The notes: generated from the sequence alone by a model not told the origin. A stretch of 49,993 nt of DNA from Buttiauxella agrestis ATCC 33320 (GCF_000735355.1 NZ_JMPI01000033.1:1-49993), one strand, 5' to 3'. Shown: positions 6,137-15,476, counted from the stretch's first letter. Made by a program: numbers and translations.

Positions 6137-7123
6137 TTACTTAGCGAGGTATCGACGGTCAACCAGCGTTTCCGGGTTCACTTTATCAAGCGGATATTTC
6201 ATTGATTTTGCGACCCATTCCCAGGTGTGTTTTAACAGCACCGGATCGAATTGCCCCAGCCCATCCTTCTGGCTGATTTCATTGTTAATCAGCGGTTTTG
6301 TGACATTGAAATCGGCTTCCAGCATCGCGACGTCTGCTTCTGGCACCATGGCTTTTTGGTCCGCAGCGGCTTTATCCGGGTGCGCGAGGCTAAACTCGAT
6401 AGACTTTTTCGCCGCCCGCAGGAAGCGCGCCACCACATCGGGTTTCTCATTAATTAACTTATCCGAAGCGAAAAACGACAGGCCATAACCATCGAGGCCG
6501 TAATCGGTCCACGCCAGTTCCAGCGGTTTTTTGCCAACCTGGGTCAGCGTGGCTTCAATACTCGGGCGGTTGGTTGACCACACCACCACGCCGTCAACAC
6601 GCCCCTGCGCCAGCATCGGCACCAGCGTGCCAGGATCGGCTTTGATCTGTTTTACGCTGTCAGGATCAACGCCGTTGTTTTGCAGCATGATGGGCAAGAG
6701 CGCGTTCGAGGCTGAGAACGTCGGGATACCCAACGTTTTGCCTTTCAGGCTTTTCATGTCAGTCACGCCGCTACCCTGCCAGGAGTAAATCGCATCAGGC
6801 TGTTTCGAGTAGATACTCATAATGGCTTTCACCGGAATACCGCCTTCGGCCTGCGCCATCATTAATGACGCAATCCCGCCAGTGCCGATATCCGCCGCAC
6901 CCGACGCGATTTTGGTCAGCGTGTCGCTGCTGCCACGCCCCGGCAGAATGGTCACATCCAGTCCTTCTTCGGCGTAAAACCCTTCCTGAACACCCACAAA
7001 AACGAACGCTTTATCGCCACCGTTTGGCATCCAGTCGAGCTGCAATTTGAGCTTATCCAGCGCGCTCGCATGCGCACTTACCAGTGCCAGGGCTACTGCG
7101 GTCGTCAGTCGTAAAATACGCAT
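6137..7123 (-). CDS. ABC transporter periplasmic binding protein (NMT1/THI5-like)
   Basis: A 328-residue secreted protein. I start at ATG 7123, behind GAGGAGA, because MRILRLTTAVALALVSAHASA is then a clean signal peptide; the in-frame ATG 7189 would add a non-signal extension. The mature protein opens LKLQLDWMPNGGDKAFVFVG, the family pattern LDWxPN also seen in ThiY-type proteins that bind thiamine-pyrimidine precursors. Later segments GAADIGTGG and GRGSSDTL are typical ligand-pocket loops. It is the first gene of the four-gene operon with ATPase, permease and deaminase. A pyrimidine- or purine-like ligand is inferred from both the family and the deaminase; nitrate or sulfonate cannot be excluded. 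Confidence 0.88.
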   Translation of the reverse strand: MRILRLTTAVALALVSAHASALDKLKLQLDWMPNGGDKAFVFVGVQEGFYAEEGLDVTILPGRGSSDTLTKIASGAADIGTGGIASLMMAQAEGGIPVKAIMSIYSKQPDAIYSWQGSGVTDMKSLKGKTLGIPTFSASNALLPIMLQNNGVDPDSVKQIKADPGTLVPMLAQGRVDGVVVWSTNRPSIEATLTQVGKKPLELAWTDYGLDGYGLSFFASDKLINEKPDVVARFLRAAKKSIEFSLAHPDKAAADQKAMVPEADVAMLEADFNVTKPLINNEISQKDGLGQFDPVLLKHTWEWVAKSMKYPLDKVNPETLVDRRYLAK

Positions 7124-7147
7124 GCTTATCTCCTCAAAGGCTGATGT

Positions 7148-7183
7148 GAAACATTTGTCACAACAGTTAGAAACTTTTGTTTC
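7148..7183. promoter_or_regulatory. Tandem operator-like repeats upstream of the ABC operon
   Basis: GAAACATTTGT (7148-7158) and GAAACTTTTGT (7170-7180) are direct repeats with one mismatch, starting exactly 22 bases apart (two helical turns). The second is also part of the palindrome GAAAC-TTTT-GTTTC (7170-7183). They lie 25-60 bases upstream of the binding-protein start. No regulator gene is adjacent, so the binding protein is unknown. Confidence 0.4.
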
Positions 7184-7362
7184 AAACATACGAGGAGCAG
7201 GGTGAAAAGTTAAAATAGGAAAATCTTATAACCTGCTAAAAAGCAGGCGTTTACGCAAGTAATGGGGTCTGTGTTCTTTATTCTCAGGCGCGACGGGTAT
7301 ACCGTGTTGGGCATCAGATACATCTCAACCGGAACACCCGGTTCATAGAATGAGGATTCACC

Positions 7363-8337
7363 ATGAAAGCAGTCGTACTTGAACAAGTTGAAGGCCAGAC
7401 TCAGGCAGAAGTAAAACAAATTGCCGTTCCGGCTGAAGAGTTGGGAAATGTGCTGGTCAACGTTGAATGGTCAAGTCTGAACTATAAAGATGCGCTGGCG
7501 ATCACCGGCAAAGGCAAAATCATCCGCAACTTCCCGATGGTGCCGGGCATTGATTTCGCAGGCCGCGTGGCAGCGAGCAGCGACTCTGCTTTTAGCGCGG
7601 GCCAGGAAGTGGTACTGACCGGCTGGGGCGTGGGCGAAAATCATTGGGGCGGCCTGGCAGAACAAGCACGCGTGAAATCCGAATGGCTGGTGCCACTGCC
7701 TGCGGGCTTAACCGCACGCAAAGCGATGATTGTCGGTACAGCGGGCTTCACCGCCATGTTGTGCGTGATGGCACTGGAAGAAGCAGGCGTAACCCCGACA
7801 AGTGGCGAAGTGGTGGTCACGGGCGCCAGCGGCGGCGTGGGCAGCACCGCCATCGCCCTGCTCCATGCGTTGGGTTATCAAGTGGTGGCAGTTTCTGGTC
7901 GTGAATCCACTCACGACTATCTGCGCCAGTTGGGTGCCAGCCGCATTCTGCCGCGCAGTGAATTTGCTGAAACTCGCCCGCTGGAAAAACAAGTGTGGGC
8001 CGGTGCAGTCGATACCGTCGGCGGCAATGTGCTGGCGAAACTGCTGGCACAGATGAACTATTCCGGTTGTGTCGCGGCCTGTGGTCTGGCGGGTGGTTTC
8101 TCGCTGCCAACAACCGTGATGCCATTTATTTTGCGTAACGTGCGCCTGCAAGGTGTGGATTCGGTGAGTGCGCCGATTGAGCGCCGAGTTGCCGCGTGGG
8201 AGCGTCTGGCCAAATTGCTGCCGGAGAGTTTCTATGAAACGGCGACGACGGAGATCGGGCTTGAGCAGGCACCGAAATTTGCCGATGACATTATGAACAA
8301 TGCGGTTCAGGGGCGGACATTGGTTAAGGTGAGCTAA
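7363..8337 (+). CDS. acuI: Acrylyl-CoA reductase-type NADPH oxidoreductase YhdH/AcuI
   Basis: A 324-residue zinc-independent medium-chain dehydrogenase/reductase. The N-terminal GroES-like domain contains SSLNYKDALAITGKGKI and PGIDFAGRV. The NADPH-binding domain has VVTGASGGVGSTAIALL at about 148-164 and the phosphate-binding VAVSGRES. The length matches E. coli YhdH (324). The family reduces acryloyl-CoA to propanoyl-CoA and protects cells against acrylate. It is a single gene, divergent from the ABC operon and convergent with cobT. A good Shine-Dalgarno GAGG precedes ATG 7363. Confidence 0.92.
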   Translation: MKAVVLEQVEGQTQAEVKQIAVPAEELGNVLVNVEWSSLNYKDALAITGKGKIIRNFPMVPGIDFAGRVAASSDSAFSAGQEVVLTGWGVGENHWGGLAEQARVKSEWLVPLPAGLTARKAMIVGTAGFTAMLCVMALEEAGVTPTSGEVVVTGASGGVGSTAIALLHALGYQVVAVSGRESTHDYLRQLGASRILPRSEFAETRPLEKQVWAGAVDTVGGNVLAKLLAQMNYSGCVAACGLAGGFSLPTTVMPFILRNVRLQGVDSVSAPIERRVAAWERLAKLLPESFYETATTEIGLEQAPKFADDIMNNAVQGRTLVKVS

Positions 8338-8877
8338 TCCAATTTGGCCTTTATGGGATCGGAATTATTCCGTTCACTAAGCGTTCAGTGTTCCCTGTAA
8401 TTACCGGAACGGTGAACGAGCCAAGGGTGCTACCGCAGCACCCTTGGCAATCCCGGCTCCCGGCTCCCGGCCTCTAAATCGCCGCTTCGCGGTAAACCCC
8501 AGTTTATCCCCAACGTTCAGGGTCGTTCGCGATTCGTTCCAGACGATCGCTCTCTTTCACGGCGGACGGCAGCTCAACCCTGACTTATGGTGAACACTGG
8601 GGCAATTTATACCGGGGGCAAAGTCAAAACCGCTTCGGCTTTTGCCGTTGACCTTTGAGTCCAGCATAAATCGCCTCCGTTTTGACCGGAAGTCCGGGTC
8701 GAGCCGCCAGGAACGGCGAGAGGTTGTGATCGACAAACGCCGATCTCAGGGCGTAATTGTTGCAGCTAGTTTGGACTCGGACAGCGCGGAAAAACCGGAG
8801 CGTACACGTAGTACGTGAGGATTTTGAGCACTGCCCGGGTTCAAAATAGCAAATAAAATAGCCCGATCAATTTGAAC
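8338..8877. repeat. Non-coding repeat-like region between acuI and cobT
   Basis: No credible protein gene lies in these 540 bases. It holds a perfect 10-bp hairpin, CCAAGGGTGC (8421-8430) against GCACCCTTGG (8438-8447), then a tandem GGCTCCC duplication. About 300 bases with many short dyads follow and run right up to the cobT stop. A 36-codon leftward frame at 8557-8667 (begins MLDSKVNGKSRSG) looks familiar from tiny hypothetical proteins annotated in many enterobacterial genomes. From memory only, that points to a dispersed intergenic repeat rather than a gene. Confidence 0.5.
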
Positions 8878-9930
8878 TCACCCCGGCAACACAATATTGC
8901 TGTCTGCCAGTGACCCCATCTCGTTATGCATCGCGCACGCGGCATCCACCAGATGCATCGCCAGTGCCGCACCGCTGCCTTCACCTAAACGCATGCCCAT
9001 CTGCAAATACGGCTCCAGCCCTAACTTGCTCATCGCAATCACCGCGCCTTTTTCAGCCGATAAATGCGAAGGAATCAGATATTCACGCACACCCGGTGCA
9101 ATCTGGCATGCCGCGAGGGCTGAGGCATACGACAAGAAGCCATCAAGCACCACCGGAAGCCCTGCTGCTGCTGCACCCAGCATCACGCCCGTCATGCCGA
9201 CAAGATCAAAACCGCCCACTTTCGCCTGCACATCAATACCATCTGCGGCATCTGGCTGATTCGTTTCAATCGCCCGGCGTACCACAGCGATTTTATGGTG
9301 CAATTTGTCACTCGGGAAATTCGCGCCCATGCCAACCACATCATCGGGCGAGCTATCGGTTAACACGCTGACCATCGCCGCCGCAGGCGTGGTGTTTGCC
9401 ATACCCAGTTCGCCTACGCCAAACAGCGTGACGCCTTCTGCGGCCTTAGCCATGGTCAATTGCATGGTTGCCAGCAGCAAGTCTTCGGCTTGTTGGCGAC
9501 TCATCGCCGGGCCTTGGGCGATGTTGCCGCTGCCGCGTGCCACTTTCATATCCAGCACGCCAGGCAGAGCATCGCTGTCGATACCGACATCGACCACATG
9601 AATATCGGCACCCACGGTCGCGCCTAATACGCATACGCCGGTGTTGTGGCGAGTCATGTTCATCGCCTGAATAGCAGTCACAATTTGCGGGGAAATCGCC
9701 ACGCCTTCAGCATAAACACCGTGGTCGGCGCACATCACGAAGATTGATTTGCGTTGAGTGTTCAGGCCGTTTTTCATGCCTGGCATTCCGGCCAGTTGCA
9801 CTGCTAACGCCTCGAGGCGGCCAAGGCTACCGAAAGGCTTTAACAGGCCATCAATGTGCTGTTGTGCACGAGCCATTGCATCGCTATCAAGCGGGGAAAT
9901 CATTGCCAAAAGGGAGTTTAGTGTTTGCAT
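8878..9930 (-). CDS. cobT: Nicotinate-nucleotide--dimethylbenzimidazole phosphoribosyltransferase CobT
   Basis: A 350-residue enzyme that makes alpha-ribazole phosphate from nicotinate mononucleotide and the lower-ligand base for cobalamin. Recognisable parts are [16 protein letters not shown] near the N-terminus, [11 protein letters not shown] (about 69-79), NTTPAAAM, and the C-terminal [17 protein letters not shown] holding the catalytic glutamate (about residue 317, Glu317 in Salmonella). The protein stops right after SNIVLPG, a few residues shorter than I remember for Salmonella CobT, exactly where the upstream repeat-like DNA begins. It is the last gene of the cob operon, separated from cobS by a BIME. 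Confidence 0.97.
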   Translation of the reverse strand: MQTLNSLLAMISPLDSDAMARAQQHIDGLLKPFGSLGRLEALAVQLAGMPGMKNGLNTQRKSIFVMCADHGVYAEGVAISPQIVTAIQAMNMTRHNTGVCVLGATVGADIHVVDVGIDSDALPGVLDMKVARGSGNIAQGPAMSRQQAEDLLLATMQLTMAKAAEGVTLFGVGELGMANTTPAAAMVSVLTDSSPDDVVGMGANFPSDKLHHKIAVVRRAIETNQPDAADGIDVQAKVGGFDLVGMTGVMLGAAAAGLPVVLDGFLSYASALAACQIAPGVREYLIPSHLSAEKGAVIAMSKLGLEPYLQMGMRLGEGSGAALAMHLVDAACAMHNEMGSLADSNIVLPG

Positions 9931-9950
9931 TTTATTCTCTTTAGAGCCTT

Positions 9951-10018
9951 ACAAAATGGTGGATGACGCTGCGCTTATCCACCATTTTGTAGGTCGGATA
10001 AGCGCAGCGTCATCCGAC
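9951..10018. repeat. BIME: two REP units in inverted order, cobS-cobT junction
   Basis: Unit one has a 14-bp perfect stem, ACAAAATGGTGGAT (9951-9964) with ATCCACCATTTTGT (9977-9990). Unit two is GTCGGAT (9993-9999) with ATCCGAC (10012-10018). The unit loops are inverted copies of one another (GACGCTGCGCTT and AAGCGCAGCGTC). It lies between cobS and cobT within the operon and could stabilise the upstream mRNA. Confidence 0.85.
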
Positions 10019-10021
10019 AAA

Positions 10022-10768
10022 TCAACGCAGCAGTGCCAACAAAAACACCAGCTCGCCTAATTCAATCGCCGCACCCAGCGTGTCGCCGGTTTGCCCGCCG
10101 AGCGTGCGCTTCAACATCAGGCCGAGGCCATACATCGCTAGTATTGTGATAGCCAGCGCCAGCAGCCCGGAAGTCGGCAACAGAACCGTGCACAACACCG
10201 CACCGCCAACCAGCGTCAGCAGCGCCTGTGTGCCCGTCACTTTGCCGATAAACAGATTGCCCAGCCCTTTCTCACGCGCATACTTGTGGTTGTACATCAG
10301 CAGCACACAGGCACTGCGCCCGGCAACCGAAGCCGCCGCTAACACCGCCAGCATGTTGCCATCGCGTAGGGCCAGCTCGCTGACCACCAGCACTTTCGTC
10401 ACTATCACAAAAATCAGCGCCAGCCCGCCGTGAGTGCCGAGGCGGCTGTCGCGCATAATCTCGAGCATACGATCCCGGGTGCGCGCGGAGAAAACCCCAT
10501 CGCAAGTATCAGCCAGGCCATCAAGATGGAAACCACCAGTCAATAATGCGAGCGCCAGCACGTAACCCATTGCAGCCAAAGGTAAACCTGCCCAAGGTTG
10601 CAGCAGCGTAAACACGACGCCAGCAATTGCACCAAGCAGCAGGCCGACAAACGGGAACGTCACAATGCCACGCACGTATTGGTGAGTTTCGATACCATCT
10701 GCCCAGCGCGCACGCACCGGGATGCGGCTCATAAACTGCAAAGTGGCGAAAAACAGGCGAACTATCAT
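10022..10768 (-). CDS. cobS: Adenosylcobinamide-GDP ribazoletransferase (cobalamin synthase) CobS
   Basis: A 248-residue polytopic inner-membrane enzyme that joins adenosylcobinamide-GDP to alpha-ribazole(-phosphate). The hallmark [14 protein letters not shown] (about 96-109) and [21 protein letters not shown] hold the metal-binding Asp residues of the family. The C-terminus has [22 protein letters not shown], also invariant. Several hydrophobic segments are apparent ([17 protein letters not shown] and others). It overlaps the end of cobU by four bases. Confidence 0.97.
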   Translation of the reverse strand: MIVRLFFATLQFMSRIPVRARWADGIETHQYVRGIVTFPFVGLLLGAIAGVVFTLLQPWAGLPLAAMGYVLALALLTGGFHLDGLADTCDGVFSARTRDRMLEIMRDSRLGTHGGLALIFVIVTKVLVVSELALRDGNMLAVLAAASVAGRSACVLLMYNHKYAREKGLGNLFIGKVTGTQALLTLVGGAVLCTVLLPTSGLLALAITILAMYGLGLMLKRTLGGQTGDTLGAAIELGELVFLLALLR

Positions 10769-11307
10769 TTAATTTTCACTCCAATCCCTGAAACGACCAG
10801 CCAGACTTCATCGGCACGTTGCGCCAGACGTTGATTTACGCGCCCGGCAATATCACGGAAATGCCGCGCCAGGCGGTTTTCCGGCACAATCCCCATCCCG
10901 ACTTCGTTCGTCACCAGAATCACTTCTGCCGGGCTGGCTTCGCAGGCGGCGAGCAAAATGTCGATCTGCTGATTCACCACCTGCTCCATCGTTTCAAAAT
11001 CCCAGTCGTCCTCGGGTGTTGCGCCCGCCGCGTCATACATCACGTTGGTAATCAGCGTGGTAATGCACTCCAGCAGCACGGCTTCTTGCGCCGAGTTATG
11101 CTCGTTAATCACGCGGTTTAAATCGCGATATTGTTCAACGGTGCGCCAGTGCGCCGGGCGACTGTCGCGGTGATGCTGGATGCGCTGTTCCATTTCGCTG
11201 TCGAAGATTTTCGAGGTGGCGATGTACAGCACGCGTGCAAAATTTGCCGCCAGTTGTTCCGCGTGGCGGCTTTTTCCGCTGCGTGCGCCGCCGGTAACGA
11301 GTTTCAT
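10765..11307 (-). CDS. cobU: Adenosylcobinamide kinase / guanylyltransferase CobU
   Basis: A 180-residue bifunctional enzyme that phosphorylates adenosylcobinamide and then transfers GMP to it. The N-terminal P-loop [12 protein letters not shown] (about 6-17), the HHRDSRP segment (about 45-51) with the histidine that accepts GMP, and [15 protein letters not shown] and [11 protein letters not shown] further on match Salmonella CobU. Length is normal for the family. Its start overlaps the cbiP stop and its end overlaps cobS, so cobU, cobS and cbiP are coupled. Confidence 0.97.
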   Translation of the reverse strand: MKLVTGGARSGKSRHAEQLAANFARVLYIATSKIFDSEMEQRIQHHRDSRPAHWRTVEQYRDLNRVINEHNSAQEAVLLECITTLITNVMYDAAGATPEDDWDFETMEQVVNQQIDILLAACEASPAEVILVTNEVGMGIVPENRLARHFRDIAGRVNQRLAQRADEVWLVVSGIGVKIK

Positions 11308-12839
11308 ACAGCTTGCTCCTGATGCTCGCGCATAATCTGGTAAATCTTTTCGATATCAATATGTTCCCGCATGGCATCGGCCAGAATATTAAACTGGGTT
11401 TCTTTATGCTGTTGGTAATCGAAGACATCACCTTGCCAGGCATTCAGCCCTTTGCGCAGACGCAGGCTGTCGAGCAGGCTGCGGGTAAACTCGCCGCTAT
11501 CAAACACGCCATGCAGATACGTGCCGAGCACGCGTCCATCGTCGCTGATTGCGCCATCAAGATTATGATAAGGCTGAGTATTGCACTCGGTGAAGGTGGC
11601 AAAGGGTGCGGTATTTTCGCCGCGCTGTGTTTCGCCCATATGGATTTCGTAGCCCTGAAGTGCCGAACCTGCGCTGGCAGCAAACACACCCGGTAAATCG
11701 GCCTGAACCTGCCCGGCAACGCGGGTGGTGGTTTTTTCACTGGCAAAACGCGTGACGACATCGAGCAGCCCGATGCCTGCCATCTCGCCAAGCCCGGATT
11801 CCACGGCATCGTAAATGTGTTGCCCGAGCATCTGATAGCCGCCGCAAATCCCCAGCACCGCGCCGTTGTTATGGTGATGCGAGAGCAGGGCTTGTTCGAG
11901 GCCGTTTTCACGCAGCCAGCGCAGATCGCCGAGCGTGTTTTTGCTGCCCGGTACAATCACCAGATCGCTGTTTAGCAGTTCATCAGGCCTGGCTACATAA
12001 CGCAGGCGCACGTCCGGCTGTGCGGCCAGCGCGTTAAAGTCAGTGAAGTTCGACATATACGGCAGTTGCAGCACCGCGATATCCAGGTCTTTTTCCGTCA
12101 CCGCGTCATATTTGCCGCGTTCCAGCACCACGCTATCTTCATCTTCGAGATCGACATTCAGCCACGGCATCACGCCTAAAACCGGCACGCCAGTTAGCGC
12201 TTCAATCTGTTCAATGCCGGAATAAAGCAGCGCCACATCGCCGCGAAATTTATTGATAATCACGCCTTTGACGCGCCACTTTTCATGTTCGAGCAGCAGC
12301 GCGATGGTGCCGTAAATCGCCGCAAACACGCCGCCGCGATCGATATCTGCCACCAGAACCACCGGGCATTCCGCCAGTTCTGCCATACCCATGTTGACGA
12401 TATCGCGGTCGCGTAAATTGATTTCCGCCGGGCTGCCCGCACCTTCGAGCACCATCACGTCGTGCTCTGCCGCCAGGCTTTGATAGACTTCGCGGATTTG
12501 CGATTTGAGCTGCGGTTTGTAGTTGTGATAGGTCACGGCGTCCATGTTGGTGGCGACTTTGCCCATCAACACCACCTGCGCTTTGCAATCGCTGGTCGGC
12601 TTGAGCAATACCGGATTCATGCGCACGTCGGGGGCGATGCCTGCTGCTTCGGCCTGGAATATCTGCGCCCTGCCCATCTCTTTACCATCGGGAGTGATGC
12701 CCGAATTGAGCGCCATATTTTGCGATTTAAACGGTGCCGTACGATGGCCATCCTGGGCGAAAATGCGGCAAAGCCCTGCCACCAGCATACTTTTTCCCAC
12801 GTCCGAGGCGGTACCCTGCACCATTATTGCGAGGCTCAT
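11304..12839 (-). CDS. cbiP: Cobyric acid synthase CbiP
   Basis: A 511-residue glutamine-dependent amidotransferase that amidates positions b, d, e and g of adenosylcobyrinate a,c-diamide. The N-terminal synthetase domain starts [17 protein letters not shown] (P-loop-like) and includes [23 protein letters not shown]. The C-terminal class I glutaminase domain has [10 protein letters not shown] with the nucleophile cysteine and a distal GTYLHGVFD histidine. Two ATGs are adjacent (12842 and 12839); the second is better spaced from AAGGA. Both overlap the cbiO stop. Three hundred bases from its end the operon continues into cobU. Confidence 0.96.
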   Translation of the reverse strand: MSLAIMVQGTASDVGKSMLVAGLCRIFAQDGHRTAPFKSQNMALNSGITPDGKEMGRAQIFQAEAAGIAPDVRMNPVLLKPTSDCKAQVVLMGKVATNMDAVTYHNYKPQLKSQIREVYQSLAAEHDVMVLEGAGSPAEINLRDRDIVNMGMAELAECPVVLVADIDRGGVFAAIYGTIALLLEHEKWRVKGVIINKFRGDVALLYSGIEQIEALTGVPVLGVMPWLNVDLEDEDSVVLERGKYDAVTEKDLDIAVLQLPYMSNFTDFNALAAQPDVRLRYVARPDELLNSDLVIVPGSKNTLGDLRWLRENGLEQALLSHHHNNGAVLGICGGYQMLGQHIYDAVESGLGEMAGIGLLDVVTRFASEKTTTRVAGQVQADLPGVFAASAGSALQGYEIHMGETQRGENTAPFATFTECNTQPYHNLDGAISDDGRVLGTYLHGVFDSGEFTRSLLDSLRLRKGLNAWQGDVFDYQQHKETQFNILADAMREHIDIEKIYQIMREHQEQAV

Positions 12840-13660
12840 CATGCTTCCTTTGCAACGCGCAAGGCGTTGAATAATTGGGTTTCTGTCTTGCACAACGGGA
12901 AGCCGAGTTCACTGTGTAATTTGACCAGCCACGGCTGGACTAAACCGGCTTCGCGTAACATTTCAGCCTGGCTAAACACCACGCCAGGCTCACCCTGGGC
13001 GATGATTTTACCGCCGTTCATCACGTACACGCCGCCGCAGACTTCATAAATCAAGTCAATGTCATGGCTTGAGATGACCACATGTTTCCCCTGCGCGGCG
13101 ATTCGGGCGATGATCTCGATCATCTGCTGGCGGCCGCTTGGGTCCAGCCCAGCGGTCGGTTCATCCAACAATAGATAGTCAGCTTCCATCACCAGCGCCC
13201 CGGCGATCGCCACGCGTTTCTTCTGCCCGTGGCTTAAATATTGAATCGGTTTGTGGCGAAAAGACTGCGCGTCAACCAGCTGAATGGCACACTCTACGCG
13301 ACGGGAAATTTCACTTTCATCGACGCCCAGATTGCGCAGGCTAAATGCGATATCGCTGTCGACATCGGTATAAAAGATTTGCTGTTCCGGGTCCTGAAAC
13401 ACAGTAGTGACGCGCTGACGATGCTCGATTAGCCCGATTTTACTGTAATTTAAAGGTTTGCCCTGCCACAACACCGCCCCCTGCTGCGGGCGCAAAACGC
13501 CATTGAGGTTCATAAACAAGGTGGATTTACCGCAGCCGTTTTCGCCCACAATCCCCGTCACCGCGAACGCGCTAAAGTCGAAAGTTAAATCGTGCAGAAC
13601 GGGCTCATCTTGATAGCGAAAAGATAAATTATGTGTCGCGAGCATCGGTGCGGTTCTCAC
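12839..13660 (-). CDS. cbiO: Cobalt ECF transporter ATPase CbiO
   Basis: A 273-residue ATP-binding subunit of the CbiMNQO energy-coupling-factor cobalt importer. It shows Walker [10 protein letters not shown] (about 38-46), the Q-loop VFQDPEQQ (about 88-95), the signature [14 protein letters not shown] (about 143-156), Walker [12 protein letters not shown] and the switch histidine VVISSHD. The start overlaps cbiQ by four bases. It supplies cobalt to CbiK, encoded in the same operon. Confidence 0.96.
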   Translation of the reverse strand: MRTAPMLATHNLSFRYQDEPVLHDLTFDFSAFAVTGIVGENGCGKSTLFMNLNGVLRPQQGAVLWQGKPLNYSKIGLIEHRQRVTTVFQDPEQQIFYTDVDSDIAFSLRNLGVDESEISRRVECAIQLVDAQSFRHKPIQYLSHGQKKRVAIAGALVMEADYLLLDEPTAGLDPSGRQQMIEIIARIAAQGKHVVISSHDIDLIYEVCGGVYVMNGGKIIAQGEPGVVFSQAEMLREAGLVQPWLVKLHSELGFPLCKTETQLFNALRVAKEA

Positions 13661-14334
13661 AGGTGGAAATCACCCTGGTAAAGTTTGACATCCAGCGTCG
13701 TGACCATTTGTTGGTAGCGCAGCAGCACGCGTGAAAACAGCATGCTGATTAACATGGCAAGCGATCGGTATCCGCCGGGCAAGGTACGATAACCGAAACG
13801 CAAAGACTGAGCACGGTGAATGGCCTGCGCTTCGTCTAACAGGATAAAAATAAAACGCCAGGTGAGCAGGATTTGCTCAGTCAGCAGGCGCGGAACCCGT
13901 AAGCGTTGCAGCAGGATGATCAATTGTGGAAACGGCAGATTCAACACCAGCCAGTAAGTGGCGGCGAGCGCGGCAAGGCTGCGCCAGAACGTCTGGTTTG
14001 CGACCCCAATTCCTTGCGCATCAATGCCGATATGCAAGGTGCCAAGCGGCACGCTCCATAAAAGCGCCTGCGCATGGTGTGAAGCGCTGAAAATAATCGT
14101 CATCACCCCGAACAGCAAAAAGCCCAGCTGCACCGCGAGCCAGCGTAAATAACGCACTGGCCCGACGCGCAGCAGCCAACAGGTAAAAGCGGCAATCACC
14201 AGCAATAAAACCGCCTGGCCGACCGGCGGGAGCGCAAACGCCAGCACCATCATCAGCAGATACAGCGCACATTTACGCAGCGGCGAGACGCGGCACCAGC
14301 GGCTTTGATAGCTGAGTTTATCAATCCCCAGCAT
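13657..14334 (-). CDS. cbiQ: Cobalt ECF transporter transmembrane component CbiQ
   Basis: A 225-residue inner-membrane T-component. Hydrophobic runs are LLMMVLAFALPPVGQAVLLL, LAVQLGFLLFGVMTIIFSA and LLTEQILLTWRFIFILLDE. The cytoplasmic coupling region contains RAQSLRFGYR and SLAMLISMLFSRVLLRYQQM, as in CbiQ proteins. It lies between cbiN (14-base overlap) and cbiO (four-base overlap). Confidence 0.94.
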   Translation of the reverse strand: MLGIDKLSYQSRWCRVSPLRKCALYLLMMVLAFALPPVGQAVLLLVIAAFTCWLLRVGPVRYLRWLAVQLGFLLFGVMTIIFSASHHAQALLWSVPLGTLHIGIDAQGIGVANQTFWRSLAALAATYWLVLNLPFPQLIILLQRLRVPRLLTEQILLTWRFIFILLDEAQAIHRAQSLRFGYRTLPGGYRSLAMLISMLFSRVLLRYQQMVTTLDVKLYQGDFHL

Positions 14335-14602
14335 GGTCTTCGCGGCGGCCCCGGTAATAACCCAGAATGTAGAAAATCACCGCCGTACCGATTGAACCTT
14401 GCAGGGTAAACAGCAGGCTTTCTATTTCGCTACTGGCCGGTTCATAAAGCGGCTTGAACCAGGGTTTGTAATGCGGTGCGACGACTAAAATCTGGCCTTC
14501 GGCCTGGTCGTCTGACCCGCCGTATTCGCCGCCATGAGAAACAAAAAACGGCACAATCATTAATCCCACCACCAGGGCGAGCAAAATCAGGGTCTTTTTC
14601 AT
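14321..14602 (-). CDS. cbiN: Cobalt transport accessory protein CbiN
   Basis: A 93-residue protein with two membrane segments (about 5-20, LILLALVVGLMIVPFF, and about 66-85, LLFTLQGSIGTAVIFYILGYY) and a periplasmic loop with GGEYGGSDDQAEG and YKPWFKPLYEPASSEIESLLF, diagnostic of CbiN. It is known to activate CbiM-mediated cobalt uptake. It begins two bases after the cbiM stop. Confidence 0.95.
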   Translation of the reverse strand: MKKTLILLALVVGLMIVPFFVSHGGEYGGSDDQAEGQILVVAPHYKPWFKPLYEPASSEIESLLFTLQGSIGTAVIFYILGYYRGRREDHAGD

Positions 14603-14603
14603 G

Positions 14604-15335
14604 TTATTGGCTCCGGGCTGGAAGCAGTTGTCGTTTGGTCAACTGGTCGTAAATCATGACCGTGAGCAAACCTTCGGCAATGGCAATCGGGATTTGCGTC
14701 AGGCAGAAGATCCCCATGAATTTCATTGAGGAACCGGTAATGCCAAAGTGCGGGTCGGGGAATGCGACACCAAGCTGAATGGAGGTCACAAAGTAGGTAG
14801 TTAAGTCAGCAATCATCGCACACAAGAAGACGCTCACATCGCGACGGAACCCGGCTTTGCATGTCAGTTTCCACACCAGATAACCGACGACGGGGCCGAT
14901 AACCGCCATCGACATGCCGTTTGCGCCAAGCGTGGTCAGGCCGCCGTGAGCCAGCAACAGCGCCTGGAACAGCAGCACAATCGCGCCCAAAACCGCCACT
15001 ACGCCTGGGCCAAATAAAATCACCGCAAGGCCAACGCCCGTTGGGTGCGAGCAGCTTCCGGTGACAGAGGGGATTTTCAGCGCCGAGAGCACGAAAATAA
15101 ACGCGCCGCAGAGTGCCAGCAACACCTTTTGGTTGCTGTCATGGGCCACAATCTGGCGCAAACGCACCAGCCCGACGTACAGGCACGGCAGGAACAAAAT
15201 CCACCAGGCCAGCGCCCACATGGGCGGCAAGAAACCTTCCATAATGTGCATGGCGTACGCTTCTTGCGGCACGATGAGCAATAGCATCCCCATGCCAAGG
15301 CCGCTTAGCGACAGTTTTTTAAGTAACGATTCCAT
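14604..15335 (-). CDS. cbiM: Cobalt ECF transporter substrate-binding component CbiM
   Basis: A 243-residue membrane protein. After an N-terminal signal-like segment (residues 1-28) comes AMHIMEGFLPPMWALAWW, in which the Met-His-Ile motif at the mature N-terminus chelates cobalt. SVTGSCSHPTGVGLAVILFGP is the other conserved stretch. I start at ATG 15335, six bases after AGGA; an upstream in-frame ATG at 15356 falls in REP DNA. This is the first gene of the transport block (cbiMNQO) and is separated from cbiL by a REP cluster. Confidence 0.95.
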   Translation of the reverse strand: MESLLKKLSLSGLGMGMLLLIVPQEAYAMHIMEGFLPPMWALAWWILFLPCLYVGLVRLRQIVAHDSNQKVLLALCGAFIFVLSALKIPSVTGSCSHPTGVGLAVILFGPGVVAVLGAIVLLFQALLLAHGGLTTLGANGMSMAVIGPVVGYLVWKLTCKAGFRRDVSVFLCAMIADLTTYFVTSIQLGVAFPDPHFGITGSSMKFMGIFCLTQIPIAIAEGLLTVMIYDQLTKRQLLPARSQ

Positions 15336-15353
15336 GATGTTCCTTTGCGTATT

Positions 15354-15472
15354 CATGTCGGATGACGCTTGTGCTTATCCGACCTACGGGCTTCATGTCG
15401 GATGACGCTGCGCTTATCCGACCTACGGGTTCGGTGTTGTAGGGTGGATAAGCGTTAGCGTCACCCACCAGA
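15354..15472. repeat. Cluster of three REP units, cbiL-cbiM junction
   Basis: Two direct units of the form GTCGGATGACGC...GCTTATCCGAC, each followed by CTACGGG, are joined by a third, inverted unit GGGTGGATAAGCG...CGTCACCC. This 120-base cluster is the widest gap in the cob operon. It divides the corrin-synthesis genes from the cobalt-transport genes. Confidence 0.88.
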
Positions 15473-15476
15473 ATTT

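Noticed and set aside
7232-7247. Hairpin CCTGCT-AAAA-AGCAGG in the ABC-acuI interval as a terminator
   Set aside because: It lies between divergent promoters where no transcript is expected to end, and has no adequate T-run.
7210-7419. 69-codon leftward frame overlapping the acuI start
   Set aside because: No ribosome-binding site, and it lies in the divergent promoter region.
8557-8667. 36-codon leftward frame (MLDSKVNG...) as a gene
   Set aside because: No ribosome-binding site and within repeat-like DNA; better explained as part of a dispersed repeat.
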